From Lepidostoma basale (Eukaryota > Arthropoda > Insecta > Trichoptera > Lepidostomatidae), in assembly GCA_022606425.2 (NCBI GenBank), contig JAHDVF020000068.1:1674001-1738000 (forward strand): a stretch of 64,000 bases of DNA, written 5' to 3'. The notes below the pieces were generated by a model. That model was not told where the DNA came from. It was given only the letters and a program-made list of their open reading frames with translations, and ran no database searches. The position numbers were made by a program, and so were the translations under genes. The first letter of the stretch is position 1. Each line of letters begins with the position of its first letter. This document shows positions 11,602 through 21,479 of the stretch, piece after piece.

Positions 11602-11864
11602 TACGTGATTTAAAAAAAAAAAGTGTTGCATATACAAAGTATATAAAAAAGGAAAAAGAGAAATAAAAAAAACACATTTTGTTGTACTTCAATCATCATT
11701 AAAATCTTTATCCTAGTAAGAATAATTCATATTCTTAACATGTTAATCATTCTTTGTCGGAGTTTCAAGTTAAGATTATTGTTGCAACAGAAGGTTCTCA
11801 TTTTATAAATTACAGCTCGTACAACTTATATAAACGATCCTGCACTTGGTCCTCGCCTCATTTG

Positions 11865-11990
11865 ATAGTGCCTTAGAAGGACAAAACATGTCATTCCATA
11901 AAAAACTTAATAAAACCCTAATAAAACAGACGTTTTAATTTATATTCATTATTTAATATGGAATTTTACATCATTGTTTAAGAAACAATA
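11865..11990 (+). repeat. HHR-4 repeat, sense arm
   Basis: It has TTTGATAGTGCCTTAGAAGG, ACAAAACATGTCATTCC and the right flank GGAATTTTACATCATTGTTT. Core degraded. Confidence 0.65.
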
Positions 11991-12007
11991 AATAATTTAA
12001 ATTTGAT

Positions 12008-12185
12008 TAATTTGATCAGGACAAATTTTCCTTGGTTTTCCACGACTCCGTACTCTATTCACATCGTTAACGTATACTTTCTTTACCATTCTTTCATCAT
12101 TATGGGCTCCATATGTCTAAACCAGCGCAGTAATCCTTTCATAATTTTGTTCATAATGCTGTCGAATGTATTGGACATATGTTAT
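12008..12185 (-). mobile_element. LINE-A remnant
   Basis: The plus strand shows the antisense pattern TTTTCCTTGGTTTTCC, ACATCGTTAACGTATACTTT and CCATATGTCTAAACC. On the minus strand this is the GLDIW/GRPRK region. Diverged, with no tail preserved. Confidence 0.65.
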
Positions 12186-12285
12186 TAAATCACGTTTTTA
12201 GTTTGCACAGTTATTGTTTTTCATGTTTAACACCAATTGGGATCAAAAACAAACTTATAATTTTTTTATTATTGGCAACCTCTAT

Positions 12286-12345
12286 AATGATCAGCCCTCA
12301 TATGATTATGCTATAGCAAGGCAAAACATGTTTTACTCCCATGGT
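12286..12345 (+). repeat. HHR-4 relic
   Basis: TATGATTATGCTATAGCAAG followed by GCAAAACATGTTTTACTCCC. Core degraded. Confidence 0.5.
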
Positions 12346-12721
12346 ATTAAATGAATCTTCTAGAAATGTATTTTTTTTATCAAATAAGCAACTCATTGGT
12401 TTGTCACTCTAGATGCTCATAATTTGTACATTGACATGATCCACATTATAATAGTTCTTCAAAGTTATGCCAAGTTTCCCAACTTGCTCGAGATATTTCT
12501 TGAAACTTACCAAAGTGCTTCGACCTTTGGATTTAGGAAGCAATTTCCCTGACTTCTTGAAATTGTTTGAGCAGGAAGCTGTACCTTTTTTTCTTTGGTA
12601 TATTAAAATTTCCATAATGAAGATAATCATCATTATTTTCATTAAATTATAGTCAAATAATAATAAGACGGTGATTTTTATAACAACTTTCACATTTGTC
12701 ATATAATAAAGAAATAAAGAA

Positions 12722-12835
12722 AAATGTGGAAGTAGTTAAAAAAAAAACTCATCGTTTCAATTCATAATTTTTAAAAATGAACTTCCATCAAGATATTTCA
12801 GTTAAATCGTTTGATTATCTTAATTTTAGTAAATT
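12722..12835 (+). repeat. HHR-8 flank (arm without ribozyme)
   Basis: GTGGAAGTAGTTAAAAAAAA, ATGAACTTCCATCAAGATAT and TTTCAGTTAAATCGTTTGAT match the outer arm of the HHR-8 palindrome at 35195-35770. Confidence 0.55.
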
Positions 12836-12905
12836 TTTTATTATAATTTAATGACTGAATTTTAATAATTAATTTAATGATATTTTTATACAAATTTTTA
12901 GGGGA

Positions 12906-13482
12906 TGTGGTGAGAGTTAAAAGCAGTGAAAGTTTCAGCGTTTATTTTTGACTGTCGATGGCGTTACATTGGTGGTGGTCAAAACAAGGTCCGTGACGGT
13001 GCGTGGGTGTTGTCAGCAACGGGGGCAGAGTACGGACGGTGAGCAGCTGAAGATGATGACACAATGGGCGGTGGCGTCGGTCAGCTAGAGCAAAGACTCG
13101 TCGGAAGTTGCGTGACGTAGCAGGGTCGATTGTAGCGTAGCTCGGCGGAAGAGAGTCGGAGGTTTCTCGTACGTAGACTTGATAGCGTAGACTCGTGTCT
13201 GTTAGAAGTCGTAAGAAGGAATGATGTATCTGGTGGTCGGATGTACCGCTTTTATATGCTTTGCTTCCCTTTGCACACGATGCTCTGCTCTAGCGACCTA
13301 GTGACCTGTGTGAATGAATCCGGGCCCTGAATCATCACTTTTGCCTATGCATTGTATGTCATCATTACGATAAGTAGGTCCTAAGTCAGGCGTTTTCGGT
13401 TATTCATGTAATATATTTCATCATGAAATATGCTGGTTCAGCAGTCGACGTCCGCTTATGTGGGTCATGCATTTAACCTACA
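12906..13482 (-). mobile_element. Candidate solo LTR
   Basis: A 577-bp block clearly richer in GC than its surroundings, beginning TG and ending CA. Read on the minus strand it has promoter then polyadenylation order: TATAAAA at 13256-13250 followed about 305 bases later by AATAAA at 12946-12941, near the end. Ends are TGTAGG and CCACA. I could not find a matching target duplication or internal retroviral-type genes, so a GC-rich gene fragment remains possible. Confidence 0.5.
13250..13256 (-). promoter_or_regulatory. TATA box of the candidate LTR
   Basis: Reads CATATAAAAGCGG on the minus strand inside the GC-rich block. Confidence 0.45.
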
Positions 13483-13649
13483 AATTATTTACACTCTTTA
13501 TAACAACAAAAAAACTAATAGCCATCACACCATGAAAGGGATGGTATAAATAATAGATCGCCTAGCTGTTATTTTATGATATACTTATCTTGCCTTCTCA
13601 ATATAATAATACTGCGTCATGCACGCACATAGATTAATCTGATTTCTCC

Positions 13650-13722
13650 TAGGGGGCAAGGAATATGCCTCCACCTGTGTTGTTACTTTAACATTAGGCG
13701 CCCCTGTCAAATCAGCTAATCT
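13650..13722 (+). repeat. Dispersed repeat with AATATGCCTCCACCTGTG, copy 2
   Basis: Matches 4625-4705 in GGGCAAGGAATATGCCTCC and the following GTTACT. It is inserted in the old LINE-A copy. Confidence 0.5.
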
Positions 13723-13751
13723 TTCATTATTTTGTTCATAACACTTTCATT

Positions 13752-14077
13752 ATTTATTTATTTTATTTATTTTTTTATTATTGAGGGTAACAAACAGCAA
13801 TTACATTATATGAATATAAACACACAGAGACAACAAAACAATGCCAATTACATGCTACCACAAATATTATATAACAACTGACATATGGTTAAATATATAA
13901 GAATAATAAAGTATCACTTTGATAAGTTAAAGAGAAAACTATTAGTACTAATAATAATGAATAATTAAAGATTAAATATAATTTAAAAATGTAAAAAAAG
14001 AAAAAGACAAGAAAAGAAAAAGTAGTGTAACTAGTTTCATTCGTCCCGAAGGGTTGCTCCAACCATTTTATTTCAAT
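13752..14077 (-). mobile_element. Unnamed retroposon flanked by CACTTTCATT
   Basis: A 326-bp insert with a T-rich left end (TATTTATTTATTTTATTTAT), i.e. an A-rich 3' tail on the minus strand. It is flanked by 10-bp CACTTTCATT at 13742-13751 and 14078-14087. Body unrecognised. Confidence 0.65.
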
Positions 14078-14087
14078 CACTTTCATT

Positions 14088-14457
14088 AAGATGGAACACA
14101 TCACATGGAATAATAAGAATGTGCAGGAAAACGTTGTATAATAGAATGCCGAACAATGACATTAGAGAGAGAAATGTAAGGCAGATGACTGCATCTTGGA
14201 TAACATTAAAAAAGGATCCCTGAGATGGTTTAGACATATGGAACGAATGGATGAGAGTAGAATGATTAAAAAGTTGTACACAAGCAGTGTGAGTGGGAAA
14301 ATAAGGCGAGGATGACCGAGGAAAACATGGCATGACCAAATTAATTAATAAGTCGGAATACCGAGAGGTATGCCAGGACAGAGCATTGTGGTGATCCATT
14401 CTCTCTGTTTACCTCTACGGGGAAATGGCATGATGGTTAATTAGTCGGTTAGTGAGT
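14088..14457 (+). mobile_element. LINE-A, 5'-truncated, with target duplication
   Basis: The plus strand reads SLRWFRHMERMDESRMIKK, with several stops, and ends GGCATGATGGTTAATTAGTC. It is flanked by CACTTTCATT at 14078-14087 and 14458-14467, so it sits inside the older LINE-A copy at the same site as its neighbour. Confidence 0.8.
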
Positions 14458-14827
14458 CACTTTCATTCGCACTGCATTCACTTCTTATATTTTCATTCGA
14501 CACTCTATCATACACAGATATTTTACACATTCGTCTAAGATATCTCATTTCTACTGCATTTTTTAAACTTTCATCCTTCTTTTGCCAATTGTGCTGCTAA
14601 ATTGCTAAATAATTAATTTGCGTCAATTTCAAATACATTATATGAACAATAAATGCATAACTTGTTATCAGAAGTGTAATTGTTTACTTACTTACGACTT
14701 AGAAAACATCGTTATCTCATTGAATCACGCGAATGTACTCGTATACATTTGTCACGTTTTCTATTATATTTGCACTATTTCTAAAAAAAAAAATTCAATG
14801 CAGAGAATTTTTTTTTCAAATATTATT

Positions 14828-14888
14828 ATAAAATAAATAAAACGATGTTTTTTTTAACTACTTCTACTTTTATTTGCCGTTTTCTTTT
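14828..14888 (-). repeat. HHR-8 flank, antisense
   Basis: Has AACGATGTTTTTTTTAACTA and CTTCTACTTTTATTT, the outer part of the HHR-8 family. The TTAA element is inserted directly beside it. Confidence 0.55.
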
Positions 14889-15195
14889 TTAACCCTTAAC
14901 GTACCGTGTTCAAAACAAAACGCTTGCTCCCATGTGGTAAGTTCAGTTTACCGCTAACTTTATCTAAATATCAAGCATATGACTAGATGAATCAAAATTT
15001 AATTTATGTCATCTTGTAGGGAATTTCATTAGGAATAGATCGATATCTTTAACATACATGGATTATTTGAAAAACATATCATTATTAATTTTTTTCTGGA
15101 ACCTTGCGATTTCTGATATGTAATGCGTCATAGCATACGGGCGACTAAACATCGGGTCGGGTCGGGTCGAAACTTGTCTGCACGCCGGGCCGGCG

Positions 15196-17066
15196 CACAG
15201 ACGCCGAATTCGACAATTTAGGGGGAAAAAAATAATTTGATGTCAAAAAGATTTTTTTTGAATAAAAGCATTTCTAAAATATTACAATTTATTTTATTCA
15301 AATATTATTGAGGAAAAATACTATATCAAATCATTAAAAATAGGTATTATATGCATTATGAACGTAAACAAAACGGGTAATTTATGTAAGAAAAAAATGT
15401 GACAGGAAAAACGCATTTTATAAACAAATTATTTTCATTCAATTACTTCTGTATCACTGTCCTCATAATCGTGCACTGTTATTAATTGTGGTAGGCTTAA
15501 CAAATTTAAAACTTCTTTTGAAAGAAGACGACTTTTCCTAAGCGGAAGTTTCCGGAAACTTGAAATTACGGGATCAGATGAAACACATAATCTATTTATT
15601 AGGTCCGTATTAGTGTTTATTCTCGAGGTCTTTCTTGTGTGGAATTTCCTTAATGTCTTCCAATCTTTCTGACGTATTTCTTGTAAGTCCTCTGTAACTG
15701 TATGATCTAAAAAAGTTTGTAATTTTATTTCTGCAAATGTTTCAGTAACTATCGTAGATTCTTCTCTTTCCGGATAGCACCCTTGTTTAGCCTTCAATGT
15801 TGAGTCATAGCTCGGGTAAATGTTTGCATTTCGTTTTTTAGCATCTCTTTGTAATGTTGTGTATTGTTCTTTGTAAGCTTCCAATCAATAATCAACGCTA
15901 AAGCTTCTTCTGCAGTATATGGTTTTAAGACAACATTCGGCGTTAATGATTTCTTCATTTTTCCTAGTCTCTTTGGAGTAACATTTGTCGCCATTTTGAC
16001 AATGTCTGCACTCATATGATTTCCAGATATGCGTAAGCTTAATTGCGTTGCATACGACAGTTCTTGTGCTGTTCTTTTTTCAACAAGATCCACTACTTTT
16101 CTTCGTTTCATTTTCGAAGAGCTAGCATCAAACATTTTTTTAGGACGTACGCGTCCAGATCCACGAGAGATTGAAGGTATTGCCAACGAAATTTCTTGAT
16201 ATGCTCAATTGTTTTATCAAGCCAGCTTGAATTTTTTCTAGTAAATAACGGAAGAAAATATTTACTTTCTTTCCAATTAAATAATATTTTTTGAACAGTC
16301 CATTTAATTTGAGACAAAATACTCTGCTCACAGTTTTTGGAACATGTAGCGTACTCTAATTTTGTTTTTATGTAATTTATTAAATATTTGACACATTTAT
16401 TATGTGCCTGTTGTAAAAAAATGACCATTTTTAACTCTAAAAATAGCTCCATGCGAGTTATATTTAATCTTCCGCTCGAACGACCCAAACTGGCACCTGG
16501 AGAGACAAAAGATAAAATCAATTATAATGTATGAAGAAAGGGTTGTAAAGGGTTACGATTTTAATGTTACTTTATAGTAGATAGTACAAAGAATACATAT
16601 ATAACAATTATATCGTGGACAATGGCGCTTTTTTTTTTTTGAAGTCCAAATTATCGCGGAAAAAGGTTAAAAAATCATAGATTTTATGCATTTTTTTTAA
16701 GCGTCTACTTTAAATGATAAAATTTTAAATCAAAACTAAATAAATATATAATAAAATAGTACATACCTTCAACAAATTTATTCATTTTGAATTTTTTTAT
16801 CTTTTCTCACACAGAACTAAAAAAACGACTTTCACTTCGGAAAAAAGTACGCTACTATTTGAAATTTGGATGACCGGCGAAACAATTCGCGTGGTTCCCA
16901 CTGTTTACAACCTTGCCAATTATCACCGACGCTAGTTTAATGTTTTTTTTGTTTTGATTTATAAGTTCTAGACAGTTTTTAATAAAGATATATACTTTTT
17001 TCTAAATTAAAAAAATCATTAAAAATTTCTTTTCTTCCCCATACATTCCCAATTTCGGCGTCTGTG
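15196..17066 (-). mobile_element. Transib-like transposon, internally deleted
   Basis: An 1871-bp element with 13-bp perfect terminal inverted repeats, CACAGACGCCGAA at both ends, extending imperfectly further in. It is flanked by the 5-bp direct repeat CGGCG (15191-15195 and 17067-17071). GC-rich 5-bp duplications and termini starting CAC are typical of Transib, the superfamily that gave rise to RAG1. The homologous TTAA element at 33336-34294 holds a single CGGCG in GCCGGCGGGGCG, an empty site. The encoded gene is broken (see next entry). Confidence 0.75.
15435..16785 (-). pseudogene. Transib-like transposase remnant lacking the catalytic core
   Basis: The minus strand has a short first exon (16785-16767, MNKFVE plus one base) with donor GTATGT. 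The second exon opens after CTCTCCAG at 16496, in matching phase. The protein includes KKMFDASSSKMKRRK, TPKRLGKMKKSL, RNANIYPSYDSTLKAKQGCY and VTETFAEIKLQTFLDHT. It then jumps to FHTRKTSRINTNTDLI and VSSDPVISSFRKLP, which I take as the family's extreme C-terminus. A frame change near 16190 and a one-base loss near 15877 break the frame. The DDE catalytic region is missing. Stop at 15435. The family match is from memory. Confidence 0.68.
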
Positions 17067-17556
17067 CGGCGGGGCGATGATAAAGGCACCTAGGCAAAAT
17101 GTATAGTCAAGACAACGAGTACGTATTAATATTTGTCCCTTTTGGTAAAGTGTTAATATTTTCACAGTTCTGATATTATTAACTTACGTGCTGCGTTTTC
17201 ATCCAGTCGGTATTATTACGTACCTATTGAAAAGGTCAAAGATATAATTTATAATACGTTCAAAACAGCGAGTAAGTATTTGTCACTTTTGATAAAGTTG
17301 TAAATATTAGCAAAACAAATTCTACCTTAACACGAATGAAGGTGAGGCCAGTCTTAGAAAATATTTTTTTTTGGGATGAAGGAAGTAATTTTTTGCTTTT
17401 TTTTTATTACGAAATATTGAGAACACTTTAATGGAGGATTACAATTTTTTTTATAATATTAGGGTCCATAGGTTTTAAGAAAATCAACTTTAAATTGGCA
17501 GTGGAAACTCAATTTACCACATGGCAACGCGACGGTTAATGTTTTTTGTGTATACA

Positions 17557-18060
17557 ACTAACTAACTAACTAACCATCACGCCGTCTCCCCGACGGGGTA
17601 GGCAGAAAGAATGGACTGCCACACCTTTCTTTCCTGACATGTTTCTCTCGCTTCCTCAACATTCATACATCGTGTCATGCACGCGCGTCGATTTCTCTGA
17701 CTCCTCACATGGCCGACATTCAATATTTGATTTATTTGATCGTGCCACGTTTTCCTCGGTCTTCCTCTATTTCTGGTTCCATTTACATCATTAAAATATA
17801 TTTTTTTTACCATTCTTTCTTCATTCATTCTTTCAATATGTCCAAACCATCTTAATGATCCTTTCATTATTTTGTTCATGACACCATCATTCGCACCGCA
17901 TTCACTTCTTATATTTTCATTCGACACTCAATCATACACAGAATATCCACACATTCGTCTAAGAGATCTCATTTCTACTGCATTTATTCTACTTTCATCC
18001 TTCCTTTGCCAGTTCCTTGCTTCGCTTCCATACATAAGGGTCGGTATGGAAGCGAAGCAT
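17557..18060 (-). mobile_element. LINE-A, near-intact 3' end
   Basis: Minus-strand frame: NENIRSECGANDGVMNK, SLRWFGHIERMNEERM, RGRPRKTWHDQIN and ILSAYPVGETA-stop, then the (GTTA)n tail at 17557-17572. The 5' end shows a 16-bp snap-back: TGCTTCGCTTCCATAC at 18019-18034 and its complement at 18044-18059. The copy sits in HHR-3 flanking sequence. Confidence 0.88.
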
Positions 18061-18080
18061 GTTTATAAAATTACATATCA

Positions 18081-18111
18081 GACATGTTTCGGACACCCAG
18101 TCCTTCTTCAG
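18081..18111 (-). ncRNA. Hammerhead-like ribozyme motif (HHR-3), best helix I
   Basis: Minus strand: CTGAAGA, extra A, helix II GGAC/GTCC, GAAA, palindromic ACATGT, GTC. Helix I is formed by TGTATCA before the core and TGATATG after the cleavage triplet, seven pairs or more including wobbles. This is among the most complete three-helix copies in the window. Confidence 0.75.
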
Positions 18112-18120
18112 TGATACATA

Positions 18121-18381
18121 TCGCACCGTGAGTGTAAAACTGAAACAAGTGCAAATATATAGTTTGGAGACATGGGAGTTTAAAGACTTCATATTGCTTG
18201 GAAAAACTGTTTTTTTTTAAATAAACCAATGATTTTCAGTTTAAAGTAATATACCTATAAACCGAAAATCATTGATTTATTTAAAAATAAAACAGTTTTT
18301 CCAAGCAACATGAAGTCTTTAAACTCCCATATCTCCAAACTGTATATTTGCACTTACGTCGGTTTTACACTCACGGTGCGA
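18121..18381. repeat. Large palindromic element
   Basis: Arms of about 120 bp, nearly perfect: TCGCACCGTGAGTGTAAAAC at the left end against GTTTTACACTCACGGTGCGA at the right end. The loop is near 18245-18262 (AAGTAATATACCTATA). It abuts the HHR-3 motif. Transcripts would fold into one long hairpin. Confidence 0.85.
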
Positions 18382-18529
18382 CATGCAGATCGTAAACAGG
18401 AAGTAGTTTTTTTTAGTTTCAGTCCATTTTTGTGATGTCACTTGGACCTTTGTAATGTGATAGTTTTCCGTTGCTTTCCACATTCGTTAAGAGCAGGTTA
18501 TTACAACTATAACTTGTACAACTTATTAG

Positions 18530-18702
18530 CAATTGATTCTCTGACACGGGATAGGTAACTTATCTATCGCCATTTTTTTGGTCACGTGAATTCTACACCA
18601 GACCAAAGATAGTGTGATATCATTCTGCCATCATCGGGAATCGAACCCGGGATCTTCGGTGTGGCAGTCTTATCTCTTGACGCTCTGCCACGAAGGTCAT
18701 CA
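18530..18702 (-). mobile_element. tRNA-derived SINE, copy 3
   Basis: The minus strand starts GATGACCTTCGTGGCAGAGC with B box GGGTTCGATTCCC. The body includes GTGTAGAATTCACGTGACC. Confidence 0.82.
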
Positions 18703-18956
18703 AGTAAGCAGATAAAAATAGTATCTTCATGTTTAAAAAATAGTTTAACGATTTCTTAACACACTGTATCATAGATATTCCTAATAATTGGTTTTGTGGT
18801 CAAGGTGAGAAAAAAAAGTAGCAGCAATAGAATCTTTGTTATTATTCTCAGACTAACCAGCACTTAAATGCCTTTAGTTTTTTTTAAGATATGGGTACAT
18901 TAGGAATTTTCTTTGTGTATAGCAAATTAGCTTCATGTTTGATAGAAAATAAATGC

Positions 18957-19370
18957 TATATTCCTGGAAGTAATCTTTTTTGTATGTGACCCATCATGAC
19001 ATATGGGATCGAGTGCAGGGCGGATACCACAATCACAAAAAACGCGCTCAAAGTGTCAGAAATTAAGACTCTCAGAAACATATCTGGCAAGACACTGCGA
19101 GATAGAATAAGGAATTCAAGAATACGGGAAATATGCGAGGTCGATGATGTCGTTAGATGAGGAAGGCAAAGGAAAAGATACTGGTATGCACACGTGAGGA
19201 GAATGGATCCATCCAGACTCCCCTTCACTGGGTTGCACGGCCAACCCCAAGATAGACGACCCCCGGGCAGACCACCAAAGAGATGGATCGACAGCTGGGA
19301 GTCGACCTCGCAGGAGGCCAATTCCTTTTGAAGAAATAGGCCACGAGGCCCCTTCACTTAGAAGAAGAAG
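18957..19370 (+). mobile_element. LINE-B, 5'-truncated
   Basis: The plus strand encodes, with frame breaks, TYGIECRADT, ISGKTLRDRIRNSRIREICE, VRRMDPSRLP and PPGRPPKRWIDSWESTSQEA, and ends in AGAAGAAGAAGAAT. Open frames on the minus strand are shadows. Confidence 0.82.
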
Positions 19371-19548
19371 AATATTTTAAGGTATTTATCAAAAAATAAT
19401 AAATTATCTCTGGCTTTGTCAAAACCCATCGATGACCATTTTGTGACATTGTATAAACAACATTATTTATAATCTAGTTTAAAAATTAACTCGATAATGA
19501 CATAAATAAAATGAGGTTAAATATATTTCATAATTTAATAAATAACTA

Positions 19549-19692
19549 GAAATAGATCAAATAAATTATTGAATGTCGGCCCCGTGAGGAGCCAGAGAAA
19601 TCGACGCACGTGCATGATACGATCTATGAATGTTCAGGAATCGAGAGAAATATGTCAGGAAAGAAAAGTGTGGCAGTACATTCTTTCTATAT
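19549..19692 (+). mobile_element. LINE-A fragment
   Basis: Has GAATGTCGGCC, GAGAAATCGACGCACGTGC and AAGAAAAGTGTGGCAGTAC, and stops before the usual tail. Confidence 0.7.
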
Positions 19693-19814
19693 GAAAAAAT
19701 GTAACATTAAGATGCAACCAATCACCTGGATTGAATCCAGCGAAGAATATTAATTTATAACGACTTCTTACCATACGTGTTTGCGCTAATCCTGTATAAG
19801 CAGGTTCATGTTTC

Positions 19815-19975
19815 CATAGAAATCCGGGCAGACCACAAGCAAAATGGTGACATCAAATGAGAGCAAGAGGTCAATGGCACAGAGTGGCTAGGGATAGAGA
19901 GTTATGGAAGTTGGGAAGGGAGATCTATGTCCAACACTGGACGACTAGTGGCTGATAATAATGTTGGACTTCTAA
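19815..19975 (+). mobile_element. LINE-D fragment
   Basis: Reads RAGQRWHRVARDRELW and VQHWTTSG-stop, with a CTGATAATAATG tail. This is a reverse-transcriptase C-terminal end. Confidence 0.6.
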
Positions 19976-20384
19976 CTTTCGTATTCAGCCTTTTTTATGT
20001 TATTTTGATTCGAAGTTAGCCATAATCTAAGCAAAGAAATGGGAGGGTGTCAAGTAAATAAATAAAACAGTTTAACAACGGATAATAATATAGTTTATTG
20101 TGCTTATAAAGAACAATACATTTACAGTGCATAACACATCGAGTATTTACAGTTTATTTACACGTTAGTTATTTATTACACAAATTAAATAAACAGTGGC
20201 CTATGGCTTTGAAAATCACACTAAAAATAAATATGTTTTTAGCATAGGTTTGGTGTTTTTCATCAGTAAACATTTATTAATCTATTCAATTAGCTTTCTC
20301 AGTAAATTAAATTTAATAACACAATAAAATAAAACTGTTTAAATGATAACACTGTTATATATAATAATATCACAATTGATTATA

Positions 20385-20760
20385 TTTCTTTCGAAATTGT
20401 CGTGACAGCTGTTAAGCTAACCAATGTTAGGTGTTACAATCAACTGAATTGTTTCCGCCAAAACAATGGATTATAAAATACAATAATATGGGCTAATGCA
20501 TATGTTTTATTATTACATTCAAATATATCAATAATGAACTTATTTTAGATGAAATCTTATTACATTTTTATTTTTAAAACATTGTTAACGTATCAAAATT
20601 TATTTATTTGAGTTTGTCTATTTGAGTCAGTGTTACAAACATGTTTGTATTTGTTCGTAATGTTGTTGTTGTTGCTGTAAATATAATATATGTCCATGCC
20701 AACAAAGGTTGACGAAACAGCTGTCGCGACCATCATATAAATAAATTGTGATACTTAATA
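20385..20760. repeat. HHR-2 relic pair, head to head
   Basis: Left antisense GTGACAGCTGTTAAGC with ACCAATGTTAGGTGTTAC. Right sense GGTTGACGAAACAGCTGTC with GCGACCATC. Both lack the CTGANGA block. The flank AAAACAATGGATTATA recurs near HHR-2 elsewhere. Confidence 0.65.
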
Positions 20761-20769
20761 AGTGTTTCA

Positions 20770-21475
20770 AATTTAAACTCTTTATAATGTTGCAGTTTCA
20801 TAAAACAATAGATTATCTAAAATCCTTGTGAAAAACATACCATCAGAGTTTGCTGAAAAATGCGTGTTTCAAAAATCAAGTTTTGTCATACTTGGTTAAT
20901 GAGTTGTATTAAGGAAAATATAACAGAGTACGTATAACAACTCTGATTTAATTTTCGTAATATTGTTTATTTACATGATGATAATAAATGATATCTGTAC
21001 TCTATATAACATTGATCTCAAATTATGATGTTTTGCAAGAAACAGTAATTTTATTTTATATGTATTATGGTTTGTTGATAAAAAAAAACATATATTACAT
21101 ACTAGTACAAAGTATAATGTTAATGAATTATATTGCATATGTTTTTTCTTCTGTCAATTATACAATCTGAAGTAGAAATATAAGTGATGTACATAATTGA
21201 AGAAAATCAAAGAAAATATTGCACCACCAAATCAATCTTAATTTAAATGATGGACCTCACATCTATTGGAAAACTTCATGTACGCGTTGAAGAAGAGGTG
21301 AAAAGTAAGTATTTCAGGATAAGAGTGTGGTAGTTTAATATCTCTGCTTAACCCTCCAGTTAAATGTCTGAACGTCGTAACACATACGCACTTCGTACTT
21401 CTTATTTAAACAAAAAAGATTTTTTTATATACTTCAGGCGTGCAAATTGAGTTTTTTTTTAAGAATTGAAAAACT
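20770..21475. other. Unassigned AT-rich sequence
   Basis: No gene, RNA or repeat recognised. Confidence 0.35.
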
Positions 21476-21479
21476 GTTT

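Larger units (their letters stand above)
13610..14605 (-). mobile_element. Old LINE-A copy split by two insertions
   Basis: LINE-A antisense sequence is seen at 13610-13655 (CGTCATGCACGCACATAG) and 13712-13751 (CATTATTTTGTTCATAACAC). It resumes at 14468-14605 (CGCACTGCATTCACTTC, CATTCGTCTAAGA). Between are two retroposons that share one target site. A copy of the repeat of 4625-4705 lies at 13650-13722. Confidence 0.75.
14893..17535. mobile_element. TTAA-flanked DNA element, copy A (interrupted)
   Basis: Ends are CCCTTAACGTACCG and CGCGACGG, flanked by TTAA at 14889-14892 and 17536-17539. Sub-terminal inverted repeats centre on CCATGTGGT and AGTTTACCGC against the right end's GCAGTGGAAACTCAATTTAC. 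It is about 0.77 kb without its insert. It aligns along both halves with copy B at 33336-34294. TTAA duplications and CCC ends suggest a piggyBac-like non-autonomous element. No transposase is encoded. Confidence 0.72.

Noticed and set aside
12409..12702. 97-codon minus-strand open frame with basic C-terminal part (KSKGRSTLVSFKKYLEQVGK)
   Set aside because: No recognised family, no convincing acceptor at its start and no related copy here. It could be a fragment of a gene or retrocopy, but I cannot support it.
14893..17535. Reading the whole block as one autonomous transposon
   Set aside because: The inner inverted ends with CGGCG duplication and the outer TTAA boundaries, together with the uninterrupted copy at 33336, show two nested elements.
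20690..20745. Active HHR-2 motif at the GGTTGACGAAACAGCTGTC sequence
   Set aside because: The 5' core block and the first helix II strand are missing.
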